Assembly (NCBI RefSeq): GCF_958298935.1 | Contig: NC_084924.1 | Location: forward strand, 26,137,819 to 26,201,818 | Source of the DNA: Phragmites australis | Taxonomy: Eukaryota; Streptophyta; Magnoliopsida; Poales; Poaceae | Reading direction: 5' to 3' | Length of the DNA stretch: 64,000 nt | Part shown: piece by piece, positions 18,908 to 30,514 of the stretch | Layout: each line of letters begins with the position of its first letter | How positions within the stretch are numbered: the stretch's first letter is position 1 | Program-made: the position numbers and the translations under genes | Notes under the pieces: generated by a model | Seen by the model: the letters and a program-made list of their open reading frames with translations, nothing else | What the model was told of the DNA's origin: nothing | Databases searched by the model: none

Positions 18908-20677
18908 TGAAAGGATCGAATAGCCCAAGAGGGGGGGGGGTGAATTGGGATATTAAATTTGTTTTTTTTTAATTGACTACTGCTTGACCAAATAAAACTT
19001 ATAAGAAACGCAAGTAAGGAATTTTAACTAGCACAAGATAGCTAACCACGCAAGAATTAACTAAGAAAGACAATTCCTAAGAAGAACTTGCAATAATAAC
19101 AAAGCTCAAAATAAGATGCAAGAAAGTAAAGAGTTGGAGAAGACAACACTGATTTTTTTCTGAGGTTTCGAGAAGTTGGCACTTCCCCCTAGTCCTCGTT
19201 GGAGCATCCACCAAGGATGTCGCTCCCCCTTGAGTCACCAAGGCTCAAGTGCTCCCTCTTGATTACCCTTTCTCCATCTCCGGATTGGCGGGTATCAAAC
19301 CAAGTACATCCTCTTTTTCCGGGGCTCCCACAATTGCTCCAAGAGCTCACCAAGAAATCCTCCGATCACCAAGACCGTCTAGGTGTTGCCAACCACCAAG
19401 AGTAACAAGCCTCAAGCTTCACTTGACAAAGACCAAGCCTAGACAACAGCTAGATGCACACTTGTTACTCTCCAAGCACTCAAAGAAGTCCTTAATCCTC
19501 AACTAAGAACTTAAAATGGACACAAGTGCTCCCTCTCTTGCCTCTAAATGACACACCAAGTGTATGAGCTGCTACAGGGTCGCAAGAGCAACTGTTGAAA
19601 CCAACTGAGTGGGTATTTATAGCCTAGAGATCAAAAATTAGCCGTTGGCTAACCACTCTCATTTTACTGTAATCACCGGATAATCCGCTGGCTATATCCT
19701 TAAGATCACCGGATAGTCCGGTGGGTTCAATCCCAGAGCCAGCTGTCACTAGCCGTTGCACGGCAACATTTGTCCGGTGATAAACTCCGGTGAACAACAG
19801 TCAACACCGGATAATCCGGTGAGTACAACTCACCCGACCCTTCGAATTTCCGAACCTTCTGCAAGAAATACTCCGGTGATATTTTTGCTACCACCGGATA
19901 ATCCGGTGAGTTCAATTTGTCTGAGTTTCTTCACAACATTTCTCCGGTGGTCTGCCAGCTAAGTCACCGGATAATCCTGTGAACGTAATTTTCCACTGTG
20001 GCCCGAAGCAATGCTCTCTGCAAGAAATAGTCCGGTGTTCATATTATGCATTCACCGGATAATCCGGTGGGTACAAAATTGTTTTTCTCCGAAAATTTTC
20101 TCTGCTGGAAAAGCTCCGGTGGTCACCGGACTTTCAGCACCGGATATTCCGGTGTAACACTTCTGAAATTTTTCATATAATTCGGATGCCTCAATTAGTG
20201 TTTATCCGGTGAGTATTAGACATCCATCAGAGGATAATCCGGTGAATAAATGTTTTGTGAACTTGTCCAATTCAACTTTCTTTGAGCTCTAATTCCTTGA
20301 CAGCTTCACCATGGACTTGTATGCTCTACCTAGTGCTAGAATTTAACAAGTGTGCATCATCTACGTCTAGACTCACTAAGTCAAGCTACTACTTTTAGCC
20401 CCCCTTTATAGTACGATCAAAAGACAAAAAGAAAAAGGAGACCTATACTACTCTAAGTATCCTTCATCTCCTTTGTGATACTTAGAACTAGAAGATCCTT
20501 AGTCTTAAAGCATATGTCCTTTGATTGTCCATATAAGCACTTTAGGGACCAAGATTAACCAAATGTCATTGTATACTGAATTTTTGATTCCCTTCAAAAC
20601 AAATTGTTAGTCACAGTAATATGGTTGTCATTAATCACCGAAACACTTACCACTTACCTAGGGGCCTAGATGCTACA
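18908..20677 (-). repeat. 5' LTR of element A, full length (1770 bp)
   Basis: It starts TGTAGCATC and ends TTTCA on the minus strand. Palindromes of the CACCGGATAATCCGGTG type cover 19675-20244, upstream of the TATA box. The transcribed part 18908-19600 holds the G run and an AT-rich stretch. The right target duplication follows at 20678-20682. Confidence 0.95.
19614..19621 (-). promoter_or_regulatory. TATA box in the 5' LTR of element A
   Basis: The minus strand reads GGCTATAAATACCC, a clear plant TATA box about 60 bp downstream of the palindrome array. It is absent from the 3' LTR because of the 792-bp deletion. Confidence 0.8.
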
Positions 20678-20682
20678 GGGGT

Positions 20683-21242
20683 TACCTTCGTGGATCAAAG
20701 ATCAAACATGAAGCGAGGCACATGCGATGTATACAGGTTTGGACCTCTGGTTAGAGTAATACTCTACATCCTGTGTGGATGATTATGTGTATATATTCAC
20801 TTGAGTACAGGTAATGTGGCTAACCTATTACAAGGAGTAGATCGGATCTAGTCTAACCTTAGGCTAAAGTCGTCGAGTTCCTCCTGCGCTAAGGTATTGA
20901 TGCCTTCCTCCAGTAACCGAGAGAAAGAGAGAGTTTTTTCTTTTTGGGCGGTTTAGGTCCCCGCCTTATATAAGGGTGATATACCATCTCCTATCCAACC
21001 GTAGTTGATAGGGAGTACTTGTTCTTGTCATCGAAGTAGATAGATCTGTCCTAGATACTAGTCTTCTTGAGTTGGGTAAGCAATTGAGGCCTTATTAGTA
21101 TACATCTTCTGGATTTCGGGCATATTAAGTATCGTAGATTCGGTTCCATAATATTTGAAGTTGTTATGTATGCACATAGCATACCCCATCCGTATATGAT
21201 ATACTCCTTATATGTATATATCTTATAGTTAAATATTCGACA
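20683..21242 (-). repeat. 5' LTR of element E, outer piece
   Basis: The outer edge is set at TCGACA (21237-21242), because the minus strand then starts TGTCGA and the LTR ends TCGACA at 7779, a 6-bp inverted end. The total would be 604 bp. A TATA box (CTTATATAAGG, near 20970-20980 on the minus strand) fits. The other LTR is outside the window, so this edge is an inference. Confidence 0.6.
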
Positions 21243-24083
21243 TAACCATTCTTGTTTCATACCTGCACAACTATTAATTGGAATTTCTACATATATGGAT
21301 CTTTTCCTCATATTTATCTCTGAAACTTCTTGTTAAACTCTAGACCAATTTGATATCCACCCAGAGCTAACTAGTTTCTGTTTATTGTGTCGCGCTGTGG
21401 GAAATTACCAGAATCTTGAGCAACTTTAGCAAAAATTTTGCTGTCATGGCACAAGTTCCTTTAAGTAGGCAATATAAAAAAGTGTAAAAAAATATAAGTG
21501 CCTTGGAAAATCACTCCAAATCCCGTAATGCTCCAAAGCAGGAAATATGATATAGAGTTGTTTTCTTGTGCACTATATTATCAGAGAAATTCCGTAAAAG
21601 AGCTCATATTATTATTGTAGCTTTGGTTCAAACTTCAAACACACTGACTATTTGGAGTATATCATAGTAATATAGTAGTAGAAAACAGTACAATCGCCCC
21701 AACACACCTAGTAAAGCCCTCTGTTCCAAACGGCACTCGACAGCATTTAATCCTTCTAACCATTGATTTTTTTTAAAAAAAATCTTCACATATTTTTCGT
21801 TTAAAGCGAGCTCTTTTTCAGTACCCACAGATCTTTCTCAACCGTCCAATCTTCTCAATGTCATGGACCAGATTTGTTTATACTCCGTTAGCTGTAAGAG
21901 GCAGCAAGGATGAAGGCTAAAATCATACTCACATCTCGACTCAGGGACGTCGATCCAATTCAAGGGATGGGGTCGAACAGAGTTGACATTCTGATTTTGG
22001 ATGGAACACACACCGTTGTCACTTCTAAAATCATACTCACATCTCGACCCCGGGACGTCGATCCAATTCGAGGGATGGGGTCGAACAGGGTCGACATCCT
22101 GATTTTGGATGGGATACACACCGTTGTCACTTCCCTTTGCTACGAAAGATATGCAACGAGGACAAAACTTACCTGACGCAGATGAGAAGATGATAGAGAC
22201 GGGGCGACAAACGAGCAGAGGGGCGATGGCACTTCATGGTGCCGACAACTTTCGCACCAGCAAAGTGCCGTTGAAAGACCTCATCACCGTGGAGGAGGTG
22301 CAGGTGGTGGACGAAGGCTTAGGGCAATATATCAATGGTGCTGGATGGGGCAACAGAAGAGGCAAGTAGTTAGATAGGTTGGATGGGGCTGATGGACCAA
22401 CAGATGATAACCTATCTCTTCTTTCTTTCTCTTTTTCTATTTTTTTAACTTTGTGATAGATATTATTTATGATAAGGCATTGACCTGCATCATCGATCTG
22501 AATGAATCGAGATCACATTCCATATCGTTAATTTATCATTTCAAAGAAATATACCCCTTTAAAACTATATTTTTGTTAGATATCGGTCCACGTTTTGTGA
22601 CCCGGTTCCTCAACCCGATCAACCGAATTTTTATTGACTATAGCCAAAATTGTGACTGCTGTGATTTCTCTGCTAAACGAAGGATTAATTGCCGCATCAA
22701 AAGATCTCGCGTGAGTCGGGACTAAGTCTTTCACTGCCTCACGGGTGAAAAGACAGATGATTCGAAGCTATCTTGTTCTTACTTTTTTAACCAACATGTG
22801 ATGGATTTCTCTGCTCTTCATCAGTCCATGTCACTTTCTGCCATGGCCGAGGATCCGAGGTCCACCTGTTCATCCGGTTGTTGGGCATGAGCGAGATTCA
22901 CGGGCATAGCTTGTTATATTCCAAAAACAATGTAATTAGATTAGAACAAAAGTCCATAAAACCCCTTTAAATTCATAGCTAGATTTTCTTTTATGCTCCT
23001 AGTATCCGATGGAATAGAAAGTACCATAAAAACTACTCTTTTAAAAAAAAAAACACCGGTACAAATCATAGACTCATGTACATACTTGTACCGCCACACT
23101 ACTTATTGAGATACAAAGTTTGAAGATTAACGAAGTCATTATAAACGTTTCGTTGTCGACGTATACGTCGTTTATCACTGAAAGAAAATTACATCTTAAT
23201 AAGACACAAGAAACAAACTTGAGATTTGATCACTGCTAGGTAGAAAATATAACTATCTCTACTAATCATTCAAGCTAGGGCTTGATCCAAGACATGGCTT
23301 GGTTCTCAAACTAAACTCTCTTTGAAACATTGGACTGCAAGCATTTCAACTTTCATCATTCCTGTTATTCATATAATAATCTTGTAGCTTATCGCATAAT
23401 AACTCAACATTGTTTGTTGGTCAATTCCTGTCATTTTCATGTTCTTGAGTTTCAGTAGTTTTCTAGTATTCTGGCATGACCCAACCCACACGCTTCAGGG
23501 GAAAGTTATAGTTCCAACTTCAAAACCAAATTTGCAAACCTAACTAGAAAAAAACACAGCAAACTATAACCTTCAACCCAGGCCACACATAAGTGCAGCG
23601 TTGAACAGAAACAGAAACAGACGGAGAAGATGCTCATGCTGCAGAGAATGAGGGCCCTTTGGAAGGATCCAAGGATCCAGTGGATGATAGGATTATAGAC
23701 TCTTAAGCTCCATGTCATTATTGCCATCCGATCCGATCCGATCCGCCGTTCGCTCGAGGACATCCCCGCAAGAATCTCAAGGATCCTTTTCTTGTTTTTT
23801 TTTGTGGGGAACATCACATGGTGCGGTTATCTAGCTTAACGATAAGGTGGCATCCCCACCATCTGCATAAAAAAATGGAAGTCTTGCAAATGGCAGGCCT
23901 CATAGAGTAATCTAGAATTTTTATATCTAGTCGAATGTTTCGCTTTAGGAAAAGTGAGAGACTAATGGCAGTCAGACTGTACTTTTTTCCGTTTCCTCTG
24001 GGTTGATGGAGCCATAGGTTGGGCCAACCTTTATTGTCTTTCTCTCTCGTGGCTGACCCCGGCTACCGTCGTCAGGCGGATTC
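21243..24083. other. Non-coding DNA without recognisable gene
   Basis: Apart from the 108-bp duplication, I see only short open frames without known motifs (for example 22109-22369 and 23506-23817). A GATCC-rich stretch lies near 23720-23740. No splice-joined gene could be supported. Confidence 0.5.
21918..22133. repeat. 108-bp tandem duplication
   Basis: Two head-to-tail copies (about 21918-22025 and 22026-22133) both hold AAATCATACTCACATCTCGAC and GACATCCTGATTTTGGATGG with about ten differences. 108 bp is 36 codons and both strands stay open through both copies. I do not recognise any protein. Confidence 0.85.
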
Positions 24084-24325
24084 GTATCCTCTACCTTTGC
24101 TTAGCAAAGTCAGAGATACTACAGTACCATGACTTTGTTAGCTCCAGCCGTTAGATCATGGCCGGATGGACAGCGATGAGTGATACAGTACTCGTGCTAC
24201 AGTACCCATGCTATAGTGGGTACACTACAGTATTAGCGATACAGTAAAAACTGCACAGATATTGTACCTTTCACGGGAATTACTGTAGCATCCCTGATTT
24301 TGTTTGACCAAAGTCAGAGGATGCG
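24084..24325. mobile_element. MITE with ~40-bp inverted ends (about 242 bp)
   Basis: The left end (CGTATCCTCTACCTTTG..CAAAGTCAGAGATACTACAGTA) matches the reverse complement of the right end (CGCATCCTCTGACTTTG..AAATCAGGGATGCTACAGTA). The centre holds several TACAGTA words. I could not fix the target duplication, so the superfamily stays open. Confidence 0.65.
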
Positions 24326-25080
24326 TGTTTTCACCAGGCAGTCCCTTATGACAATTAGTAAAGTGATTTTTCATTTTGATTAATCTTAGAAAAAAATAAT
24401 TACAATAAAAATGTGTCTAGATCTAATTCTAAGGATATCAATAAGTTCTCTCGTATTCTAAATTCTTAAGCTCTTATTAGATGAATATAATCATGATATA
24501 ATTCTGTTGTAAATTTTAATAGATTGTTTCTACTCCTATTTAACTAGTTTTGCTCTGAATTGCAAGTTCGGCTTCTCTTACGGAATCCAATTATCTTGCT
24601 TGGACTTAGTCTCTCTTATGACGTACCCTATAATTATTGAATTCTCAATTTCTCATCACCTGAGCTCTAGGAAAGGTGTTAGGAAAATAGTAACAATCCC
24701 TTAGAAGTCACTCAAATTTATAGTTCTCCTATGACCCCTTTTTTTGGAAAACTGCCCCCCCCCCCCACTACAATTATACCATCGTTTGGAGAGCTCTGTT
24801 GCTGTTTGTCATGGCGCTTCGCCTGTTGGAATAGATGATATAGCGACGCTGTATGTTGACTGGGAGGGAGTCCATTATCTGCATGGCCTACAAAGTTAGC
24901 CTCGCGCAACGTCATCTAATTTTGTCTAGGAGTATAGATGAGTAATAGCAGAGGCGTTTGAAACTATGACATAGTTGTATAGGGATTTGCTAAAAGCTAA
25001 GTTCTTTATTATTATTATTTTTTATTATTATAAGGAAGATACACACCACAAAATCACACCATACGCGAGTAAGATCATAC
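24326..25080. other. Non-coding AT-rich DNA
   Basis: It holds a run of 14 C at about 24757-24770 and TTA/TAT triplet runs near 25008-25032. No gene is visible. Confidence 0.5.
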
Positions 25081-25926
25081 ATAAGGGTGGTAACAAATCG
25101 GATTGAGCCCAGTGGAGTGAGAACACACCCAGCTCGAAACCTGAATCATCAAACTTGACCCGGCCTCGAAATTAAAATGAGGTGCACAACAATTGTTGAT
25201 CCCAGTTGCGGCCCTAGCAGGGACCCGAGACCCGATTGGGGGACCCGAAACCTGACATGACGCCTGCCATCCCCATCGTCGCCATCGAGAAGTCCACCGT
25301 CCCATCTTCGTCACGCCACCACCAACTTCGATTCTATCTGTCATCCCCATCGTTGTCACCATCTTCGCCTGGCACCATTTCTACCGTCTTCGCCTAGCCC
25401 ACTGTCACCACATCTTCGGATATGTCTATCCATCGCCTTCACTACCGCCAACTCCTTCACCCGCTGCCGCCACCATCATCGCCTTTGCTCGTTGTCCCTA
25501 CTGTTACCAGCGTATTCGAATCTATCCGTCTGTCGTTCCCACAATCACCAACACCTACTCCTGGGGAGTGACGGCCAAGTAGGTGGGAGTCGGTGAGCGG
25601 TGGCATGGCGGGCGGTGGCATGGCGGGCGGCGCCGAGACGGGCAGGAGCCATGGTGCCCTTGACCCGCAACCCCCGCGGCGCAGGTCGCGGCTGGTGGCT
25701 GTGACTCTGATCGGAGGGTGGAGCCGTGGAGGACTAGGCTAGCCTAACTGGATGACTCCATTTTTGGGCTACATGACTGAGCTGCGAAATTTAACCCCGC
25801 CCCGACCTGGCCACTGGCCATGCCCTTGACCCGCAACCCCTGCGGGGCCAATATTGCACCCGCCTCCGCTCCTACCGGGTATAAAACCTATGGGACCCGA
25901 TCCACCCATCCCATTGTCACCCTTAT
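25081..25926. mobile_element. hAT-like non-autonomous element (846 bp)
   Basis: The ends read ATAAGGGTG and, inverted, ATAAGGGTGACAATG. TCATAC flanks both sides exactly (25075-25080 and 25927-25932). With the ends moved in by one base an 8-bp duplication with two mismatches results, which would suit hAT. The interior is GC-rich with CCATCGTCGCC-like words. It encodes no transposase that I can see. Confidence 0.6.
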
Positions 25927-25932
25927 TCATAC

Positions 25933-26321
25933 GACTAGGATTATGGTTGCAATGGTGTGGCAATTAGATCAGATTACATTTCTTCATCTCTTCTTCGGCA
26001 ATGATAGTGACTCCGGTGAATCACGTGTAGGCTTGGAGAAGTTCATCAACCCTTTGTGTGGGTTGTTGTTCTGGGTCGCTTGTGCATTAAGCAAAAAAAA
26101 ATCAGAGTTTTGCAGTCTGCATTGTGCTAGTTGAATGGGCCAAAAGCTATGATGCCATGGCCCATCAGAACCAATATAGAAACTTTGCTCCTCTGTGTCG
26201 TTATCTCGTGTCACTGGCGGCTGCTGCCACCGCGGCAGAGAAAAGAGGGCAGAGAATTGGTAAGCGGGGGCACGTGAGTCTCGTGGATCCATCCGTGGCT
26301 TCTTCAGCCACGCAACTAGAC
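25933..26321. other. Short non-coding segment, target region of copia F
   Basis: No gene is visible. The stretch just before F holds CGTGGCTTCTTCAGCCACG, a short hairpin. It continues on the other side of F at 32588. Confidence 0.4.
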
Positions 26322-26719
26322 TGTCAGCTGCGCTCTTACCTTGAACTCACACGTAACACTTGGATCACGAACTGGAACAGAGAGTGAACACAAACACGAG
26401 ATCGATGTTTTGGTGCTGCTCAAAATTGCTGTAGAATTTTCAGTTTTTCCTTTACTATTTGTAAAACGACAATAGAGAGTAGAGGTCGTTAAGGTCGCGC
26501 TAATCGTGCCATGATCATGCCACAATGTTCTCCATCCTGCATGCGACAACTACCTGCTCATGCCCTCGCTTAGCACTCTGATTCTAACTCTGACCATGCC
26601 ACAACTACATACGTGCATGGCCGCAGCTTGTTCATGCACATGCAGAGAGAAAAACAGAAACATGACTCTAAACATGAAGAGAAACAAAAAGTAATCTAGC
26701 GCACAAGATTGTTTCTACA
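26322..26719 (-). repeat. 3' LTR of element F (398 bp)
   Basis: It matches 32292-32587 over most of its length (for example GAGATCGATGTTTTGGTGCTG in both). It has about 100 bp (around 26496-26600) that the other copy lacks. A purine-rich stretch (GGATTAGGAGGTGAA on the minus strand) abuts it at 26720. Confidence 0.9.
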
Positions 26720-26874
26720 TTCACCTCCTAATCCTTGATGCATTTGATGTAGATGACGCTGATCTTGCTACGCAGCTCAAAGAACTTGACTCGCCCAAGT
26801 AGCTTTGTGAGGTTGTCAGCTAGTTGCTAATCAGTGCTTGCGAAATCGATGTCGATCTTTCCTTCTTATGCAAT

Positions 26875-29771
26875 CTAGATGAAATGGAACCATGTATCAA
26901 TGTGCTTACTCTGGTCATGGCAAACATGATTCTTGCAAATAGCAATTGCCGATTTGTTGTCCAACTTGAAAGTCACCATGTCTAGCTCCTTCCCCTTGAG
27001 ATCACCAAGCAGACAATATAACCAAATTGTTGGGCACACTGCCGTGCTTGCGGCAATATATTCTGTCTCATAGGAGGACAACAACACCACACTTTGTTTT
27101 GAGACTGCCAGCTAATTGGACTCCTGCTGAGAAAGAATCACTCCAGAGGTGATATTGCGATCATTAACATCCCCGATAGGTCACTGTTACTAAAGTCAAT
27201 CACCCATGGTCTCCCAGCATCTTTTCCTGCAAAGAGACACCCAAAATTGGTTGTTCCTGCAACATATCACAAGATGTGCTTCTCAGCCACAAGGTGATCT
27301 TCTCTTAGTGCCTCCATGAACCTGCTTGCATATCCAATAGCGAAAGCAATGTCTGGTAGTGTATGGACAAGGTACCTGAGGCTGCCCCTCCAAATAGTCC
27401 AATTTTTCCTCCACCATCCCCGTATGGGTGGAGAACCCGTCTCTTTCTCAGCTGTGCTACCGGAGGCTCTAAGGAAGTCAGAGGAGAGAGCACTCATCTT
27501 GGGGTGGGCAAAATATATTGGCGAATGAATTAGTCATTGTTGTTCTTGTTTCTTTAGTCCCCTAAGTAGTCCATATACCGGTCATGTTTCTTCCCAAATA
27601 ATTCATTTAGGAGTCAGTACATAAAGATTTAATTTTATTTCGTCAATATTTTTTGAATAGCCGGCAGGAGAACTTACTTTTTCGCCTGTAATATGATTCG
27701 TGATATTGGAATGAATATCTTGACCTAAAAATGGTGTCCTTTCTTGATCAAGCTACTATATTGTGTAGCATCCAACAATGGTTGTTCACTGTCTTTGCTT
27801 ACTTCAACCGAGTCTCCATGGGTACCTGACAAGGATTGCAACCAGCCATCCCTGCCTTCTCCAAGGTCCCATTGTTGCCCTGCTAAACTTCGATCTCGAG
27901 GTAGTAGCTTAGTATCTCAAGGTTACTCAAGCAAAACAGATAGCACATCTTGGCCTTGAACTTGTTGATTGCAGTAGGGTCGGTGCCAGTGATGATGAGA
28001 TTGTCGACATACACACACTACCATTAGACAAGCATTGCCATCTTTCTGTTTACACTCCATGCTTAGATATGCTCTTAATGAACTACAGGGAGATGAGGCT
28101 AGCATCGAGTTTATCATACCATGCTCTTGGTGCTTGGCAAAAAAAAGGAAGAGCACCTTCCGTGGCTTCTGCACCTTGTGTTCTTGATTGTTAATGAAGA
28201 AGCCAGGCGGTTGTGTGTCAAATACTTCTTCATGGAGCTCTTCATTCAGAAATATTGACTTCACATCCATGCGATGCACCTACCAACTCTCATGCATTGC
28301 AATGGGGATCAACAATCTCACTGACTCTAGTCACGCCACAGGAGCAAACACTTCATCACAGTCAATTCCTTTTTGCTGAACATACCCATTTGCAATGAGA
28401 CACACCTTGTACTTGACAACTTCACCGCTCTCATCACGTTTCACCTTGAACACCCACATCAAGCCGTTGGGACAATGGTCTTCTAGGAGATTCACAAGGT
28501 TCCAAGTGTTGTTGTCCTTGATTGATTTGATATCCTCGAGCATCACGCAAGCACTGGTGCTATTAAGCTTTGATTAAAGAGGTGGGTTCTTCCACTGTGG
28601 TGAGGTGCAGCTCACCCGGCATTGAGTTCTCGTGTGCGAAACTCAAGGGGATGCTGCCCGATGATGTCATACATCATGCAAAACTATAGTGGTGTGTCAT
28701 AGTGGTTGGCATCAAGCGTGTCCAAGGTGTCGAGAGGAGGTGTCACCATCCATGCACCCCTGTCAGGTGCTTTAGCTTGACAGTGACCATCATTGCTTGG
28801 TGGTGATGCTACTGTTAAGTCAGCGTCGGGCACATGATCATAATAGAGTGCTCAACAATGAATGTGCCACTTGCTATAGCAGGAACGTCGCCAATGGAGC
28901 TCGCTCAGTCCCACTTGGCTTCCTCATCGAACACGATGTCGTGGGTCACCATCACTCATTCAGTCCTTGGATCATAGCAGCAGTAGGCTTTGGCCCTAGG
29001 TTTGTAACCAATGAAATTCATCAGCTTGTTGCAATCATCGAGTTTCTTCATATTTCATCGTGTCACTTTGAAATGAGCAATGCAGTCAAACGTTTGGAGG
29101 CTTGAGCTCGTGCCATGCCTGAAAGGGAGTTTTCCCTTTCATGCTTCACGTCGCGTGACCGGTTTCAAGATGAACACAATCGTGGTGACCGCCTCTCCCA
29201 AAAGAAGTTTGGCATGCCTTTTGCCTTGAGGAGACTCCTTGCCATGATGGTGATGATTTGATTATGCCATTTGTGCCATTCTATTGTGGGGAGTATATCA
29301 CTATGAGATGCCATTGAACACCTCACTCAGTGCAATAGTTCCCGAACATCAAAGCCCAAGTGATCGTAGCGCACAAGCCACTGCCATGCGTTGTCCTCAC
29401 TGCGCACCAAGAGGCCTAGTGATTTTCAGACAAAGCATGTACAATTAGTTCATGGGTCTCATTACCTTTACGAGCAGCCACTGCTCTTGATACCAAATTC
29501 TAAGCATGCCATCATCGATCAGAACTTGATAGCCATCTTCATCAAGTTGGCTTATGCTCACGATGTTGGTGGTAAGTGTCAGGATGAAATACACACCGGT
29601 TAGATTGCAGTGTTCTCTGGTCTTGCGGGAAAAAATGATGGTGCCTTGTCCCTCGATGTTGACAATGGAACCATCCCCGAACCTAACGATGCCAAGGACA
29701 TCAGAGTCGAGCTTAGAGAAGGTCGCTTCTGAGCCAATCATATGGTTCGCCGCACCGGTGTCGAGATACAA
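26875..29771 (-). pseudogene. pol of element F, broken
   Basis: The protease region lies at 29445-29771 (YLDTGAANHMIG). A decayed integrase is at about 28600-29400. RT is in pieces: 28331-28546 (MWVFKVKRDESGEVVKYK), 27923-28279 (MDVKSIFLNEELHEEVF) and 27267-27497. RNase H is at 26875-27090 (SSYETEYIAASTA and KLDNKSAIAICKN). Many frame changes separate them, and the YVDD stretch near 27990-28010 is read only in a broken frame. It is a dead polyprotein. Confidence 0.85.
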
Positions 29772-30514
29772 TCCAGCTGTGCGAAGACCCTTGTTTCCAC
29801 CAGCCAGGGTGAATCACATGACGATGAGGAAGAAGCTGCAGATCACAGTGAAGGTGTGGGATTTGAATTTGGCAGAAGATTAGTAGAGATTTCAACTGCA
29901 GTCATAAATAGCATGGGCCCCTCTTCATCTCCTTGGGTCAGATGGGCTTCTTTAACCCTCCTCGGCCTGCGATAGCCCCTAGCACAGTGGCCCAAGTTAC
30001 CATAGTTTTGACACTTTTCATGGGAAACGGCGCGGCCTCCTCCATACTCATTTCCACATCCTTGCTTCTTCATTGGCCATCTATTGCGCTGTCATTCTCC
30101 AGCTTTGCTCATGTGCCCTCTACTCGATCCACTCACCTTTTGACATTTGTTCCATATCCGTGACCCATTCTTCTTCAGTGAGAAGTAACTTGCCACCGAT
30201 GCTCTCCTGGCTGACAAGATCAAAATGATCTTCCATTGCCTTGAGCCTTCTTGTTACCTCTTTGATGGAGAGAGTTGAAAGAGCAAACAATGTTTCAATG
30301 GATAGGGTAACCTATGATAATGGATGAACAACACGTAGAAACTTTTTGATGACTTTGCACTCTTCAATTGTGCCACTGAGATTGTTGACGAGGCATGTTA
30401 GACGCATGACAAAGCCATCCACTATCTCTTTGCTGTGGAACACAATCCCCTCAAACCCTTTTCTAAGTTGGTGGGCTTTGGCCATGCACATGTGATCCGT
30501 GCCAACACACATGG

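Larger units (their letters stand above)
7823..20677 (-). mobile_element. Element A: near-intact Sirevirus-type Ty1/copia retrotransposon (12,855 bp)
   Basis: It has TG..CA ends, a GGGGT duplication on both sides (7818-7822 and 20678-20682), an initiator-tRNA-Met type primer binding site and a polypurine tract. The order on the minus strand is 5' LTR, gag (two zinc motifs), pol (protease, integrase, RT, RNase H), palindrome array, leader and intron, ORF2, 3' LTR. Its length, the extra zinc motif late in gag, the ORF after pol and the LTR palindromes all mark it as a Sirevirus (Maximus/SIRE lineage). The LTRs match except for about 4 substitutions in 978 aligned bp, plus run-length changes and a 792-bp deletion. 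At 1.3e-8 substitutions per site per year that gives about 0.15 My. One pol frameshift and one ORF2 stop make it non-autonomous as read. Confidence 0.95.
1..21242 (-). mobile_element. Element E: degenerate Ty3/gypsy retrotransposon (Tat lineage), split by Sirevirus A
   Basis: On the minus strand, reading from high to low coordinates, the order is LTR, primer binding site, gag, CCHC knuckle and protease, RT, RNase H and integrase, which is the Ty3/gypsy order. An antisense ORF and a tandem-repeat zone follow, and the 3' LTR lies left of the window. The long spacer after integrase and the leader TTGGCGCACCAAGTAGGGG are typical of Tat elements in grasses. The 5' LTR is in two pieces (7779-7822 and 20683-21242) because Sirevirus A inserted into it with a GGGGT duplication. 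All coding domains carry stops or frameshifts, so the element is dead. The family assignment rests on recalled motifs rather than a search. Confidence 0.8.

Noticed and set aside
19675..20244. Regularly repeated short palindromes, reminiscent of a CRISPR array
   Set aside because: Spacing is irregular, repeats are degenerate, and they lie in LTRs of a plant retroelement next to a TATA box. No cas gene, and the host is a plant.
23506..23817. Minus-strand frame of 103 codons with a hydrophobic stretch
   Set aside because: No neighbours, no promoter and no known motif. Likely a chance frame.
28797..29105. Plus-strand frame of 102 codons
   Set aside because: It is the antisense of the decayed integrase of element F.
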